A stretch of DNA of 8,794 nucleotides, from the NCBI GenBank assembly GCA_003648085.1, contig QMOC01000069.1, positions 1-8,794 on the forward strand, written 5' to 3'. Source of the DNA: Chloroflexota bacterium (GTDB lineage: Bacteria > Chloroflexota > Anaerolineae > B4-G1). The stretch's first letter is position 1, and every line of letters starts with the position of its first letter. Of this stretch, positions 1 to 7,806 are shown piece by piece. The notes under the pieces were generated by a model, which saw only the letters and a list, made by a program, of their open reading frames with translations, was not told the origin of the DNA and did no database searches. The position numbers and the translations under genes were made by a program.

Positions 1-1189
1 CATTAAGCCCCATCGCTATCCCACCCACCCGCACCGGCGTGAGCGTGTCGTGCAGCGCGTAGAAGGCGCGGGCGATTATCTCCAGCCCAGAGTGCCCCAC
101 CAACCCCAGCGCGTAAAAGGCCAGCGCCCAGGCCACCGCCTCCGTCGAGGATGCCTCAAACGCCCCTCGTTCGAAGAGCAGCCCCACTAATGGCCGGCCC
201 AGCACCAGCAACCCCACCATGGCCGGGAGGCTGAGGAAAAGGACCGCTCGCAGGGTCGCAGCCAATGTGCCCCGCAACTCGTCCCGCTCCCCCCGGGCCG
301 CCTGCTCAGCGAAAGTGGGGAAGGCAGCCGTCCCCACCGCCTGGGCGAATACCCCCTGCGGGAGAAGCATCAGCAGCCAGGCATAGTTGATGGCCGAGAC
401 CGCTCCCTCCCCCATCATCGAGGCCAGGCTGTTATTGATGACAAAGTTGAGTTGAGTGATGGCCGTGCCCAACACCCGTGGGGCCATCAGCCGCCCAACT
501 TCGCGCACGCCGGGGTTATCCAGACCCAACGTGGGGACGTAGCGCGCGCTATGGAGCAGCAGCCCCGGCACCTGCACCAGCAAATGCAGCACCGCGCCGA
601 CCACGTATCCCACGGCCAGGGCCCGTACCCCCATCCGGGGAGCCAGCAGCCAGGCAGCCCCAATGAGCGAGAGATTGAGGAAACTGGGAGCCAGAGCCGG
701 CAGGAGGAAATGTTGATGGGCATTCAACGCCCCCATCACAATGCCGCTCACGCCGAAGATGATAGGGGAGATGAGCATCAGCCGCAGAAGACCGGTGGTG
801 AGTGCTTGATGGGGCGGGTCGAAGCCGGGGGCGATAACTGTTCGCACCAGCACCGGCGCAAGGAGCGCCGTCAGCCCTGACGTGGCAGTCAGCGCAATCA
901 GCGCCAGGTTGATTACGGCCGAGGCCAACCGCCAGGCCCCAGCGTGGTCCTCCTTCGCCAGGTGGTCGGCGAATGCAGGGATGAAAGCCGAGCCTAATGC
1001 CCCTCCCGCGACAATCAGGAAGATCATCTCCGGGATACGGGCCGCAGCCAGATAAGCGTCTAAATCGCCGCTGGTGCCAAACAGCGCCCCGATGACCACC
1101 TGGCGCACCAGCCCCAGCACACGACTGACGATGAAGAGCGCCATCACCAGCGTGGCCGCCTTTGCGATCTGCCGCCCGCCTCTGCTCAT
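1..1189 (-). CDS. murJ: MurJ/MviN-type lipid II flippase, C-terminus cut by window edge
   Basis: This gene has no stop codon inside the window, because it runs off the left edge. 396 codons are present, starting at the ATG at 1189-1187, which has an AGGAGGT ribosome binding site 3 bases upstream. MurJ is an inner-membrane protein of the MOP exporter superfamily that flips lipid-linked peptidoglycan precursor to the outer face. The N-terminus has the family signature SRVLGLVRQ (residues 22-30), then GALFGTSGDLDAYLAAARIP (34-53), AGGALGSAFIP (61-71), and ALNAHQHFLLPALAP (154-168). The rest is a chain of hydrophobic helices, about ten or eleven of the fourteen expected. R23, R29 and D44 match E. 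coli R18, R24 and D39. By my alignment E. coli R52 is F57 here and R270 is L272 (NYAWLLM against YYADRLM), which is unusual. About 120 residues are missing compared with the usual length of about 510. The family call is very secure. Confidence 0.95.
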   Translation of the reverse strand, partial: MSRGGRQIAKAATLVMALFIVSRVLGLVRQVVIGALFGTSGDLDAYLAAARIPEMIFLIVAGGALGSAFIPAFADHLAKEDHAGAWRLASAVINLALIALTATSGLTALLAPVLVRTVIAPGFDPPHQALTTGLLRLMLISPIIFGVSGIVMGALNAHQHFLLPALAPSFLNLSLIGAAWLLAPRMGVRALAVGYVVGAVLHLLVQVPGLLLHSARYVPTLGLDNPGVREVGRLMAPRVLGTAITQLNFVINNSLASMMGEGAVSAINYAWLLMLLPQGVFAQAVGTAAFPTFAEQAARGERDELRGTLAATLRAVLFLSLPAMVGLLVLGRPLVGLLFERGAFEASSTEAVAWALAFYALGLVGHSGLEIIARAFYALHDTLTPVRVGGIAMGLN

Positions 1190-1192
1190 CCG

Positions 1193-1199
1193 ACCTCCT
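1193..1199 (-). promoter_or_regulatory. Ribosome binding site of murJ
   Basis: On the minus strand AGGAGGT lies 3 bases before the murJ ATG. It fixes the start codon of a gene whose stop is outside the window. Confidence 0.8.
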
Positions 1200-1207
1200 G
1201 GGCGAGG

Positions 1208-1236
1208 ATTATAGCACTGCAAGCCGCTCGTGCCAA
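1208..1236 (-). promoter_or_regulatory. Near-consensus sigma70-type promoter for murJ
   Basis: On the minus strand TTGGCA (1236-1231, five of six consensus bases) is followed after exactly 17 bases by a perfect TATAAT (1213-1208). The predicted transcript would begin near 1201, giving a leader of only about a dozen bases that is almost wholly the ribosome binding site. The promoter lies in the gap between the rocD stop and the murJ start. I see no convincing terminator after rocD, so murJ may also receive read-through transcripts. Confidence 0.7.
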
Positions 1237-1250
1237 CCATAAGCGGGCAG

Positions 1251-2477
1251 TCAAGGCCCACGCCGGTTCCCGATAGTCAGTACCTTTTCTATCCGCTCCA
1301 ACGCCCAATCCAGTTCCTCCCTCGTGATGACCAATGGCGGGGCCAGGCGGATGACGGTTCCGTGGGTGTCCTTCGCCAACACACCCCGCTCCTTCAGCGC
1401 CTCACAGAAGCGGCGTGCACCGCCGGCCTCCGGCCTGAGCACGATGCCGACCAGCAGTCCCCTGCCCCGGCAAAGCGCCACGTAGGGGCTCCTAATCCCC
1501 CGCAGGCGGGCCAACAAGTACTCCCCCAATTCGGCGGCACGCTCGCATAGACGCTCATCCACGATGACCCTCAGCGCCTCCCGCGCTACGGCGCAGGCCA
1601 GCGGGTTACCCCCGAAGGTCGAACCGTGGTCGCCCGGCCCGAAGACGCCCAGTATCTCCCGCGAAGCCAGCACCGCCGAGACCGGGTACATCCCGCCTGA
1701 AAGCGCCTTGCCCAGCGTCACCACGTCTGGCCGTACCCCCTCGTGCTCGCAGGCGAGGAGTTTGCCGGTGCGCCCCAACCCGGTCTGGATCTCGTCGGCG
1801 ATCATCAGCACATTGTGGCGGGTGCAGAGAGCGCGCACGCGCCGGATGTACCCCTCCGGTGGGACGACGACGCCGCCCTCGCCCTGCACAGGCTCGAAGA
1901 GGAAGGCCACCGTGTTGGGCGTGATCGCCCGCTCCAGTGCGTCGGCGTCGCCGTAGGGGACCAGTTTGAAGCCGGGTGTGAAGGGGCCGAAGCCGTCACG
2001 GTACCGTTCCTCCGACGAGAAACTGATGATGGAGAGCGTGCGTCCGTGGAAGTTGCCGGTGCAGGCGATGATCTCGGCTCGATCATCCGGCACACCCTTG
2101 ATCGTGTAGCCCCACTTGCGAGCCGCCTTAAGTGCCGTCTCCACCGCTTCCGCTCCAGAGTTCATCGGCAGCATCATCTCGTAGCCCGTCAACTCGCACA
2201 ATTCCTTTGCCAGCAGCGGCAGTTGGTCGTTGCGGAAAGCCCGCGAAGTCAGCGCCAGCCTCCGGGCCTGCTCGACCATCGCCCGCACGATGCGGGGGTG
2301 GCAATGGCCCTGGTTGAGCGCCGAGTAGGCCGATAGGCAGTCCAGGTACTTGCGCCCCTCCACGTCCCACACCCAAACCCCTTCCGCCCGCGTGATGACG
2401 ACATCAAGAGGCCAGTAGTTATGGGCATTGTATTGATCTTCCAGGGCGATGTAATCCTCTGTGCTCAATGTGCTCAT
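1251..2477 (-). CDS. rocD: Ornithine aminotransferase (class III PLP aminotransferase)
   Basis: The 408-residue product transfers the delta-amino group of ornithine to 2-oxoglutarate, giving glutamate semialdehyde (pyrroline-5-carboxylate) and glutamate, and links arginine/ornithine breakdown to proline and glutamate. It follows ornithine aminotransferases closely: YNAHNYWPL (16-24), [13 protein letters not shown] (49-61), GNFHGRTLS (141-149), [10 protein letters not shown] (195-204), [14 protein letters not shown] (226-239) and [16 protein letters not shown] (255-270). K257 is the PLP lysine and D228 pairs with the pyridine nitrogen. Y21, Y51, R146 and R378 match human Y55, Y85, R180 and R413, which position ornithine and the acceptor, so the substrate call is stronger than for a generic class III enzyme. 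The frame stays open to 2570, but I start it at 2477 because AGGAGG lies 5 bases upstream and the family N-terminus fits. The length is normal. Confidence 0.93.
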   Translation of the reverse strand: MSTLSTEDYIALEDQYNAHNYWPLDVVITRAEGVWVWDVEGRKYLDCLSAYSALNQGHCHPRIVRAMVEQARRLALTSRAFRNDQLPLLAKELCELTGYEMMLPMNSGAEAVETALKAARKWGYTIKGVPDDRAEIIACTGNFHGRTLSIISFSSEERYRDGFGPFTPGFKLVPYGDADALERAITPNTVAFLFEPVQGEGGVVVPPEGYIRRVRALCTRHNVLMIADEIQTGLGRTGKLLACEHEGVRPDVVTLGKALSGGMYPVSAVLASREILGVFGPGDHGSTFGGNPLACAVAREALRVIVDERLCERAAELGEYLLARLRGIRSPYVALCRGRGLLVGIVLRPEAGGARRFCEALKERGVLAKDTHGTVIRLAPPLVITREELDWALERIEKVLTIGNRRGP

Positions 2478-2482
2478 TCTTT

Positions 2483-2488
2483 CCTCCT
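2483..2488 (-). promoter_or_regulatory. Ribosome binding site deciding the rocD start
   Basis: AGGAGG on the minus strand sits 5 bases before the ATG at 2477-2475. It favours this start over the in-frame ATG at 2570, which would add 31 residues of non-family sequence and overlap the promoter region. Confidence 0.8.
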
Positions 2489-2514
2489 CGATTGCCGGTT
2501 GTGGGTTGCAGGAC

Positions 2515-2523
2515 ATACTACCA
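2515..2523 (-). promoter_or_regulatory. Possible extended -10 promoter for rocD
   Basis: On the minus strand TGG followed by TAGTAT (2520-2515) resembles an extended -10 element with four of six core matches. No good -35 hexamer lies 17 or 18 bases upstream. A start near 2508 would give a leader of about 30 bases containing the ribosome binding site. This is a weak call based on pattern alone. Confidence 0.35.
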
Positions 2524-2527
2524 CGAT

Positions 2528-2556
2528 TTGAGCGGATTGGGAAACCGGTGCATAAT
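2528..2556 (+). promoter_or_regulatory. Possible upstream promoter for dnaE (P2)
   Basis: TTGAGC (2528-2533, four of six) is separated by 17 bases from CATAAT (2551-2556, five of six). A transcript from here would begin near 2563 and have a leader of about 55 bases that contains no Shine-Dalgarno sequence. It is weaker than the extended -10 at 2602-2610 and could be chance in this AT-richer gap. Confidence 0.3.
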
Positions 2557-2571
2557 CTGCCAAAATACAAC

Positions 2572-2593
2572 CTACCTCGACTACCAATCTACC
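2572..2593 (+). repeat. Three short CTACC repeats upstream of the dnaE promoter
   Basis: CTACC occurs at 2572-2576, 2581-2585 and 2589-2593, with start spacings of 9 and 8 bases, just upstream of the extended -10. The last two copies extend to CTACCAA. They could be contact points for a regulator or only local low complexity. Confidence 0.4.
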
Positions 2594-2594
2594 A

Positions 2595-2605
2595 ACCACT
2601 GTGGT
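2595..2605. promoter_or_regulatory. Perfect inverted repeat over the dnaE -10 element, possible operator
   Basis: ACCAC-T-GTGGT is a perfect 5+1+5 palindrome. Its right half overlaps the TG of the extended -10 and the first base of TATAAT, so a protein bound here would block RNA polymerase at dnaE. The palindrome itself is visible in the sequence, but the operator role is inference. Confidence 0.4.
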
Positions 2606-2610
2606 ATAAT
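2602..2610 (+). promoter_or_regulatory. Extended -10 promoter of dnaE, probably leaderless
   Basis: TGG followed by a perfect TATAAT (2605-2610) forms an extended -10 element. There is no clear -35 hexamer at 17 bases, which is normal for this promoter class. Transcription should begin at about 2617-2619, while the dnaE ATG is at 2619. No Shine-Dalgarno sequence lies between. The same TATAAT supplies an in-frame TAA stop at 2607-2609, so the protein cannot begin further upstream. Confidence 0.7.
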
Positions 2611-2618
2611 GCGGGCCG

Positions 2619-5600
2619 ATGGCCGAGTTCGTTCATCTCCACGTGCACAGCGAGTATTCGCTCCTCGATGGCCTCAGCAGTTGCCGGGAACTGGCCGAGC
2701 GTGCCGTCGAACTGGGCATGCCCGCCCTGGCACTCACCGATCACGGCGCGATGTACGGCGCAGTCCAGTTCTACAAGGCGTGCCAGGCCGTCGGTATCAA
2801 ACCCATCATCGGTATGGAGCCATACGTGGCCCCCCGAGGCCGCCGGGATCGAGACGCACGTCTCGACCGCAAACCCTATCACCTCATCCTGCTGGCCCAG
2901 AACGACACCGGCTACCACAACCTGATGCGCCTGGCGACCATCGCCCAACTGGAGGGCTTCTACTACAAACCGCGCATTGACAAAGAGGCCCTGGCGGAGC
3001 ACGCTGACGGGCTCATCGTCCTCTCTGGCTGTGGCACCTCCGAGGTCCCCCGCCTGATCCAGGCCGGCCAACTCGATGAGGCGCGCCGCGCCATCGCCTG
3101 GTACCACGACGTCTTTCCCGGCCGCTACTACCTGGAACTGCAAGAGCACGACATCCCCGAACTGACCCAGGTCAATCGCCAACTGCTTGCCTTCGCCCGC
3201 GAGTTCGATCTGCCGGTGGTTGCCACCAACGACGTGCACTACACACGCCGCGAGGAGGCCGGCATCCACGATGTGCTCCTGTGCATCCAGACCGGCAAGA
3301 CCGTCAACGAGCCGAAGCGTATGCGCATGGACGGCGATACCTACTACCTGCGCAGCGCTGACGAGATGACAGCACTGTTCTCCGAAGTACCCGAGGCGCT
3401 GACGAACACACTGCGCATCGCGGAGATGTGCGAACTGGAACTGGAATTCGGCCACTATCACCTGCCCCCCTTTGAGGTGCCCGAAGGATACGACGCGCGA
3501 GATTTTCTGCGTCACCTGTGCGAGGAGGGGCTACAACAGCGCTACGCGGTCATCACTCCCCAGATCCGCGAGCGGCTCGACTACGAACTGGACATCATCC
3601 ACCGCATGGGCTTCGACACCTACTTTCTCATCGTCTGGGACCTGTGCCGCTTCGCCAGGGAGCAAAACATCTGGTGGAACGTGCGGGGATCGGGGGCCAG
3701 TTCCATCGTCGCCTACAGCCTGGGCATCACCAATCTGGAGCCGTTGCAGCACGGCCTGATTTTCGAGCGCTTCCTCAACCTGGGCCGCGTGACCATGCCC
3801 GACATTGACCTGGACTTTCCCGACGACCAACGAGACCAACTGATCCGCTACACCATCGAGAAGTACGGGCAGGACCAGGTGGCCCAGATCATCACCTTCG
3901 GCACGATGGGAGCCAAGGCGGCCATCCGCGATGTGGGACGGGCGCTCGACTATCCCCTGCCAGAAGTGGATCGCATCGCCCGCCTGGTGCCGACCGGCCC
4001 CAAGGTCAAATTGGACCGGGCATTGCAGGAGGTGCCCGAACTGCGGGAGGCCTACGAGACGCAGGAGCACATCCGGCGGCTGATTGACACGGCGCGGGGC
4101 GTGGAGGGGAACGTGCGCCACGCCAGCACTCATGCCGCCGGTGTCATCGTCTCCGATGTGCCGCTGGTGGAGTACACACCCCTGCACCGGCCCACACGCG
4201 GCGGCGAGGGGAGTGAGATCGGCGTCGTCACCCAGTACGCGATGGAGGAACTGGAGGAACTGGGGCTGCTCAAGATTGACTTCCTGGGCCTCTCCACACT
4301 CACGATTATGCGCCGCGCCTGTGAACTGATCCGCCGGCGGCACGATGTGGACCTGAACCTGAACAACATCCCCACCGACGATCCACTCATCTACGACCTG
4401 CTCTCGCGTGGGGACGTGATGGGTGTCTTCCAGGTGGAAGGACAGGGTATGCGGCGGGTGCTGATGAAGATGCAACCCACCAAGTTCGAGCACATCATCG
4501 CCACCATCAGCCTCTTCCGCCCTGGCCCGATGGAGCACATTGACGACTACATTGACCGCATGCATGGCCGCAAGCCGGTCGAGTACCGCCACCCCAGTCT
4601 GAAGCCGATCTTGGAAGAGACCTACGGAGTCTGCGTCTACCAAGAGCAGATCATACGCACCTTGACCGACATTGCCGGTTACTCCGCACCCGACGCTGAC
4701 TTGGTCAGGCGTGCAGTCGGAAAGAAGAAAAAGGCCGAACTACTTAAGCACCGCACCTCCTTTGTCCAGGGAGCGATGGTGCACGGCGGCCTGCCCCGCG
4801 AGACGGCCGAGGCTATCTTCGATGACATCGAGTATTTTGCACGTTATGGTTTCAACAAGGCGCACGCCGCCGACTACGCCGTCCTCACCTGCCAGACCGC
4901 CTACCTCAAAGCCAAGTACCCGGTCGAATATATGGCCGCGCTCCTCAGCGTCGAACGCCACAACACCGAGAAGATCGGCCTCCTCATCGCCGAGTGCCGC
5001 CGTATGGGCATCGAGGTGCTACCCCCCGACATCAACCGCTCCGGCCTGGACTTCACTATCGAGGAGCAGGCTGATGGCAATCCGGCGATCCGCTTCGGGT
5101 TGGGCGCGGTCAAGAATGTCGGCGAAGGACCGGTCGAGACGATCCTGGCCGCCCGGCGGGCAGGAGGCCCGTTCCGCGATCTGGACGATTTCTGCCGCCG
5201 CGTGGACCTGCGGCAGGTCAACCGGCGGGCGTTGGAAAGCCTGATCAAAGTGGGAGCACTGCGGCCCTTCGGCACGCGCTCACAACTCCTCCCCATCGTG
5301 AGCCGCATCATCGGGTTGAGCGCCAATCTGCACCGCGCCCGGGACGTGGGACAGATGAGCCTGTTCGGTGAAGCCACCGGTGTGCGCTTGGCAGCCGCAG
5401 GGACGTTGCTGCCCTCTGTCTCCAAAGCACCCGAAGTCCCGCAGAAGGACATCCTGGCCTGGGAGAAGGACTTAGTTGGCGTCTACATCTCCGAGCACCC
5501 CCTGGCGCAGACCCTGGTCAGGTTAAGAGACGTTGTGACTGCCTACGCCGGGGCGCTGAGCGAAGATATGAACGGGCAAGAGGTGATCGTCGTCGGAATG

Positions 5601-6167
5601 GTGCAGCGGGCACGTCGTCACACGACCAAGAGGGGAGACGAAATGGCCTTCGTGACCCTGGAAGACCTGCAGGGCACGTGTGACGTCGTCGTCTTTCCTC
5701 GCGTGTGGAGCAAGACAAAGGACCTCTGGCAACCAGAGCGCGTCCTAGTCGTGGGCGGCAAGGTGGACGCCGGGCGACGCGACGAGCCTAGCCTGCTGTG
5801 CAATTGGGTCAAGGACCCTAACGAGGTAGTCGTGCCGGCCGAGCCTGACCGTTCGCAGGTAGCCACGCCACTGCCGCCATCGCCCCCCTACGTGGGAAGG
5901 GACAGCAGCAGGATGCGCACTGTCCGCGTGACGTTGACCTGTAGCGGGGAACAGGCCCGGGACGTGCAGATGTTGCGCCGGGTTCACAGCCTGCTGGTAG
6001 AACATCCCGGCTCAGACCGCTTCGTCATCCACCTGGTCGGTGGCACACGCAGACCTGTCGAACTGGCGTTCCCGAACGACACGACGCGCTACTGCCCTGA
6101 ACTGGCGCGGAAACTGGCCGCTATCGTCGGGGCGGAGGCGATACAGGTGGAGGAGGGGATAAGGTGA
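2619..6167 (+). CDS. dnaE: DNA polymerase III alpha subunit (DnaE1 type)
   Basis: This is the catalytic subunit of the replicative polymerase, 1182 residues, a normal length. The N-terminal PHP domain (about 1-285) keeps H8, H10, D17, H42, E67, H88, C138, D205 and H207, which match the nine metal ligands described for Thermus enzymes, so the domain may be an active proofreading exonuclease. The palm has D395 and D397 in PDIDLDFP and D554 in KIDFLGL, equal to E. coli D401, D403 and D555. ITFGTMGAKAAIRDVGRAL (425-443) and RHASTHAAGVIVSD (500-513) are further family blocks. A tandem helix-hairpin-helix region (about 800-882) is followed by a clamp-binding motif QMSLF (912-916), an OB fold (about 985-1065), a proline-rich linker (1083-1090) and a C-terminal domain. 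The start is fixed by an in-frame stop at 2607. No Shine-Dalgarno is present. It is first in a likely operon. Confidence 0.98.
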   Translation: MAEFVHLHVHSEYSLLDGLSSCRELAERAVELGMPALALTDHGAMYGAVQFYKACQAVGIKPIIGMEPYVAPRGRRDRDARLDRKPYHLILLAQNDTGYHNLMRLATIAQLEGFYYKPRIDKEALAEHADGLIVLSGCGTSEVPRLIQAGQLDEARRAIAWYHDVFPGRYYLELQEHDIPELTQVNRQLLAFAREFDLPVVATNDVHYTRREEAGIHDVLLCIQTGKTVNEPKRMRMDGDTYYLRSADEMTALFSEVPEALTNTLRIAEMCELELEFGHYHLPPFEVPEGYDARDFLRHLCEEGLQQRYAVITPQIRERLDYELDIIHRMGFDTYFLIVWDLCRFAREQNIWWNVRGSGASSIVAYSLGITNLEPLQHGLIFERFLNLGRVTMPDIDLDFPDDQRDQLIRYTIEKYGQDQVAQIITFGTMGAKAAIRDVGRALDYPLPEVDRIARLVPTGPKVKLDRALQEVPELREAYETQEHIRRLIDTARGVEGNVRHASTHAAGVIVSDVPLVEYTPLHRPTRGGEGSEIGVVTQYAMEELEELGLLKIDFLGLSTLTIMRRACELIRRRHDVDLNLNNIPTDDPLIYDLLSRGDVMGVFQVEGQGMRRVLMKMQPTKFEHIIATISLFRPGPMEHIDDYIDRMHGRKPVEYRHPSLKPILEETYGVCVYQEQIIRTLTDIAGYSAPDADLVRRAVGKKKKAELLKHRTSFVQGAMVHGGLPRETAEAIFDDIEYFARYGFNKAHAADYAVLTCQTAYLKAKYPVEYMAALLSVERHNTEKIGLLIAECRRMGIEVLPPDINRSGLDFTIEEQADGNPAIRFGLGAVKNVGEGPVETILAARRAGGPFRDLDDFCRRVDLRQVNRRALESLIKVGALRPFGTRSQLLPIVSRIIGLSANLHRARDVGQMSLFGEATGVRLAAAGTLLPSVSKAPEVPQKDILAWEKDLVGVYISEHPLAQTLVRLRDVVTAYAGALSEDMNGQEVIVVGMVQRARRHTTKRGDEMAFVTLEDLQGTCDVVVFPRVWSKTKDLWQPERVLVVGGKVDAGRRDEPSLLCNWVKDPNEVVVPAEPDRSQVATPLPPSPPYVGRDSSRMRTVRVTLTCSGEQARDVQMLRRVHSLLVEHPGSDRFVIHLVGGTRRPVELAFPNDTTRYCPELARKLAAIVGAEAIQVEEGIR
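6151..6158 (+). promoter_or_regulatory. Ribosome binding site for the YbaK-family gene inside dnaE
   Basis: AGGAGGGG lies within the last codons of dnaE, 5 bases before the GTG start at 6164. It supports the GTG start and the 4-base overlap with the dnaE stop. Confidence 0.75.
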
Positions 6168-6655
6168 GGGGACCGGAGCGCGTGCAAGCCGCCTTGAAGG
6201 CGACTGGCTTGGACGTGAAACCTATACGGTTGCAGAAAAGCGCCCGCACCGCGCAACTCGCTGCGGAGGCACTCAATACCGCTCTGGGTAGCATCGTCAA
6301 GTCGTTAGTCTTCCTGGCCGACGGGGAGCCGGTGTTGGTGCTGGTGGCCGGCGACCGACGCGCCGACCCGGTCAAACTAAAGAGGCTACTGGGGGCACGG
6401 CGGGTGATGATCGCCGACGCCGAGCGCGTGAAACAGGAGACTGGCTTCAGCATCGGCGGTGTGCCGCCTATCGGCCACCGGCAGCCGCTGCCGACATTGA
6501 TTGATGCTTCGCTGGCCCGTTTCGAGACACTCTATGCTGCGGCCGGTCATCCCTTCGCTGTGTTTCCCGTTGCTTTCGAGACCTTGGTACACATCACGAA
6601 TGGCCAAGTGGCCGACGTGACAGAAATCCCACTTATGGAGGAAAAAGGAAAATGA
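6164..6655 (+). CDS. YbaK/EbsC-family aminoacyl-tRNA deacylase-like protein
   Basis: The 163-residue single-domain protein belongs to the INS/YbaK superfamily, whose members hydrolyse mischarged tRNAs (for example Cys- or Ala-tRNA-Pro) in trans. Visible family features are K46 in IVKSLVF, the position of the essential lysine of Haemophilus Yba[13 protein letters not shown] (57-68), the glycine/proline loop GGVPPIGH (98-105), D114 in TLIDASL, and AAAGHP (125-130). The sequence looks closer to the free-standing YbaK/EbsC proteins common in Actinobacteria and Chloroflexota than to E. coli YbaK, so the tRNA substrate cannot be named. It starts with GTG at 6164, which overlaps the dnaE TGA by 4 bases, and ends in ATGA overlapping the next gene, so translation is probably coupled on both sides. 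The pairing with dnaE has no obvious functional logic. Confidence 0.88.
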   Translation: MRGPERVQAALKATGLDVKPIRLQKSARTAQLAAEALNTALGSIVKSLVFLADGEPVLVLVAGDRRADPVKLKRLLGARRVMIADAERVKQETGFSIGGVPPIGHRQPLPTLIDASLARFETLYAAAGHPFAVFPVAFETLVHITNGQVADVTEIPLMEEKGK

Positions 6656-7806
6656 GAATTGGCATCCTGACAGGAGGGGGCGACGTCCCCGGACTGAATC
6701 CCTGCATCAAGGCGCTGGTCTATCGCGCCGTTGACGAAGGGCACGAGCCTATCGGCATCCGCCGTGGTTGGCGCGGCCTTCTTTTCTACAACCCCGATGA
6801 CCCGGCCACGCACGAGGAGTGCGTTATGCCGCTAAATAAACTTATGGTGCGCACCATAGACCGCACCGGCGGCACTTTTCTGCACACTTCGCGCACCAAT
6901 CCCAGCCGCGTGCGTCCCTCGCACGCGCCGGATTTCCTACGCCCCGAGGGGGAATTGGACGAAGCCCAGACGCTCGACTTCACCGATCACGTGCTGAGTG
7001 TGCTGGAGCACCTCAAGATTGACGTGCTGATCCCCATCGGAGGGGAAGATACATTGGGATACGCGGCCCGTATCCATCGTGAGGGCTTCCCCATCATCAG
7101 CATCCCCAAGACGATGGACAACGACGTCTTTGGCACCGACTACTGCATCGGCTTCTCCACTGCCGTCACCCGCAGTGTGGGTTTCATTCATCAGTTGCGC
7201 TCCACTGCCGGCTCTCACGAGCGCATCGGCGTGATCGAACTGTTTGGTCGTCACTCCGGCGAAACCTCGCTCATCTCGGCCTACCTGTCCGGCGTGGATC
7301 GAGCCATCATCTCTGAGGTTCCTTTCGACATCGAAAAACTGGCCCGCCTGTTGATGGAGGACAAGCAGGCTAACCCCAGCCACTACGCGATGATGACCAT
7401 TTCGGAAGGGGCCCATGAGATCGGCGGGGAGGTCATTCAGACCGGTGTCGCCGATCCGTACGGCCACAAGAAACTGGGTGGCATCGGCGCAGTCACAGCG
7501 GAGAAACTGGAGAAGATCACGGGTGTGAAGACGATGTGCCAGCAACTGGCTTACCTGATGCGCTCGGGCACACCGGATGCATTGGACGTGATGGTGGCAG
7601 TTAACTACGCCAACACGGCATTGGACCTGCTTGCCATCGGCAAGTTCGGGCGCATGGTGGCGCTGCGGGAGGGGCGCTACACCGACATCTCGGCCGAATC
7701 GCCTACATTGGGGATCAAACACGTGGACGTGCGGGCGCTCTACGACGCGGATAACTACCGCCCCAAGGTGTGGCACGTGCTGGGTAAACCGATGTTCCTG
7801 TACTAG
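6652..7806 (+). CDS. 6-phosphofructokinase, predicted pyrophosphate-dependent
   Basis: This 384-residue phosphofructokinase phosphorylates fructose 6-phosphate. It has [12 protein letters not shown] (6-17), [14 protein letters not shown] (71-84), GGEDTLG (130-136), PKTMDND (152-158), ELFGRHSGE (196-204) and SEG (251-253). D156 is the catalytic base, with D158, R200 and E252 also conserved. D133 and K153 stand at E. coli positions 104 and 124. Asp/Lys there marks PPi-using enzymes such as the Amycolatopsis enzyme, whose GGEDTLG, SRTNP and PKT blocks it shares. E. coli has Gly/Gly. The usual LGHxQRGG motif is altered to LAYLMRSG (299-306), so the histidine that contacts fructose 6-phosphate is Y301. 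The protein has an extra segment (about 48-64) and a long tail ending GKPMFLY. The first arginine of the allosteric site (R21) is K20 and the second (R25) is Y24. A possible symbol is pfp. The start overlaps the previous stop (ATGA), with GGAGG at 6637-6641. Confidence 0.9.
   Translation: MRIGILTGGGDVPGLNPCIKALVYRAVDEGHEPIGIRRGWRGLLFYNPDDPATHEECVMPLNKLMVRTIDRTGGTFLHTSRTNPSRVRPSHAPDFLRPEGELDEAQTLDFTDHVLSVLEHLKIDVLIPIGGEDTLGYAARIHREGFPIISIPKTMDNDVFGTDYCIGFSTAVTRSVGFIHQLRSTAGSHERIGVIELFGRHSGETSLISAYLSGVDRAIISEVPFDIEKLARLLMEDKQANPSHYAMMTISEGAHEIGGEVIQTGVADPYGHKKLGGIGAVTAEKLEKITGVKTMCQQLAYLMRSGTPDALDVMVAVNYANTALDLLAIGKFGRMVALREGRYTDISAESPTLGIKHVDVRALYDADNYRPKVWHVLGKPMFLY

Noticed and set aside
452..880. 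Open frame of 142 codons on the plus strand opposite murJ
   Set aside because: The minus strand here encodes a continuous, well-conserved MurJ. The plus-strand product is low-complexity His/Gln/Arg-rich.
1222..1247. CCGCT/AGCGG inverted repeat between rocD and murJ as a rocD terminator
   Set aside because: The stem is only 5 base pairs with a loop of more than ten bases and no T-tract follows. The -35 element of the murJ promoter lies inside the loop.
2478..2570. N-terminal extension of ornithine aminotransferase to the ATG at 2570
   Set aside because: The added 31 residues do not resemble the family, the upstream ATG lacks a good ribosome binding site, and the ATG at 2477 has one at ideal spacing.
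2589..3515. Open frame of 308 codons antisense to the dnaE start
   Set aside because: It covers the conserved PHP coding region in the complementary frame, shows no domain, and its end overlaps the dnaE promoter.
3531..4643. Open frame of 370 codons antisense to dnaE
   Set aside because: It lies wholly opposite a confidently identified gene in GC-rich DNA, where long antisense frames are expected. Its translation is His/Val/Gln/Asp-rich with no recognisable domain.
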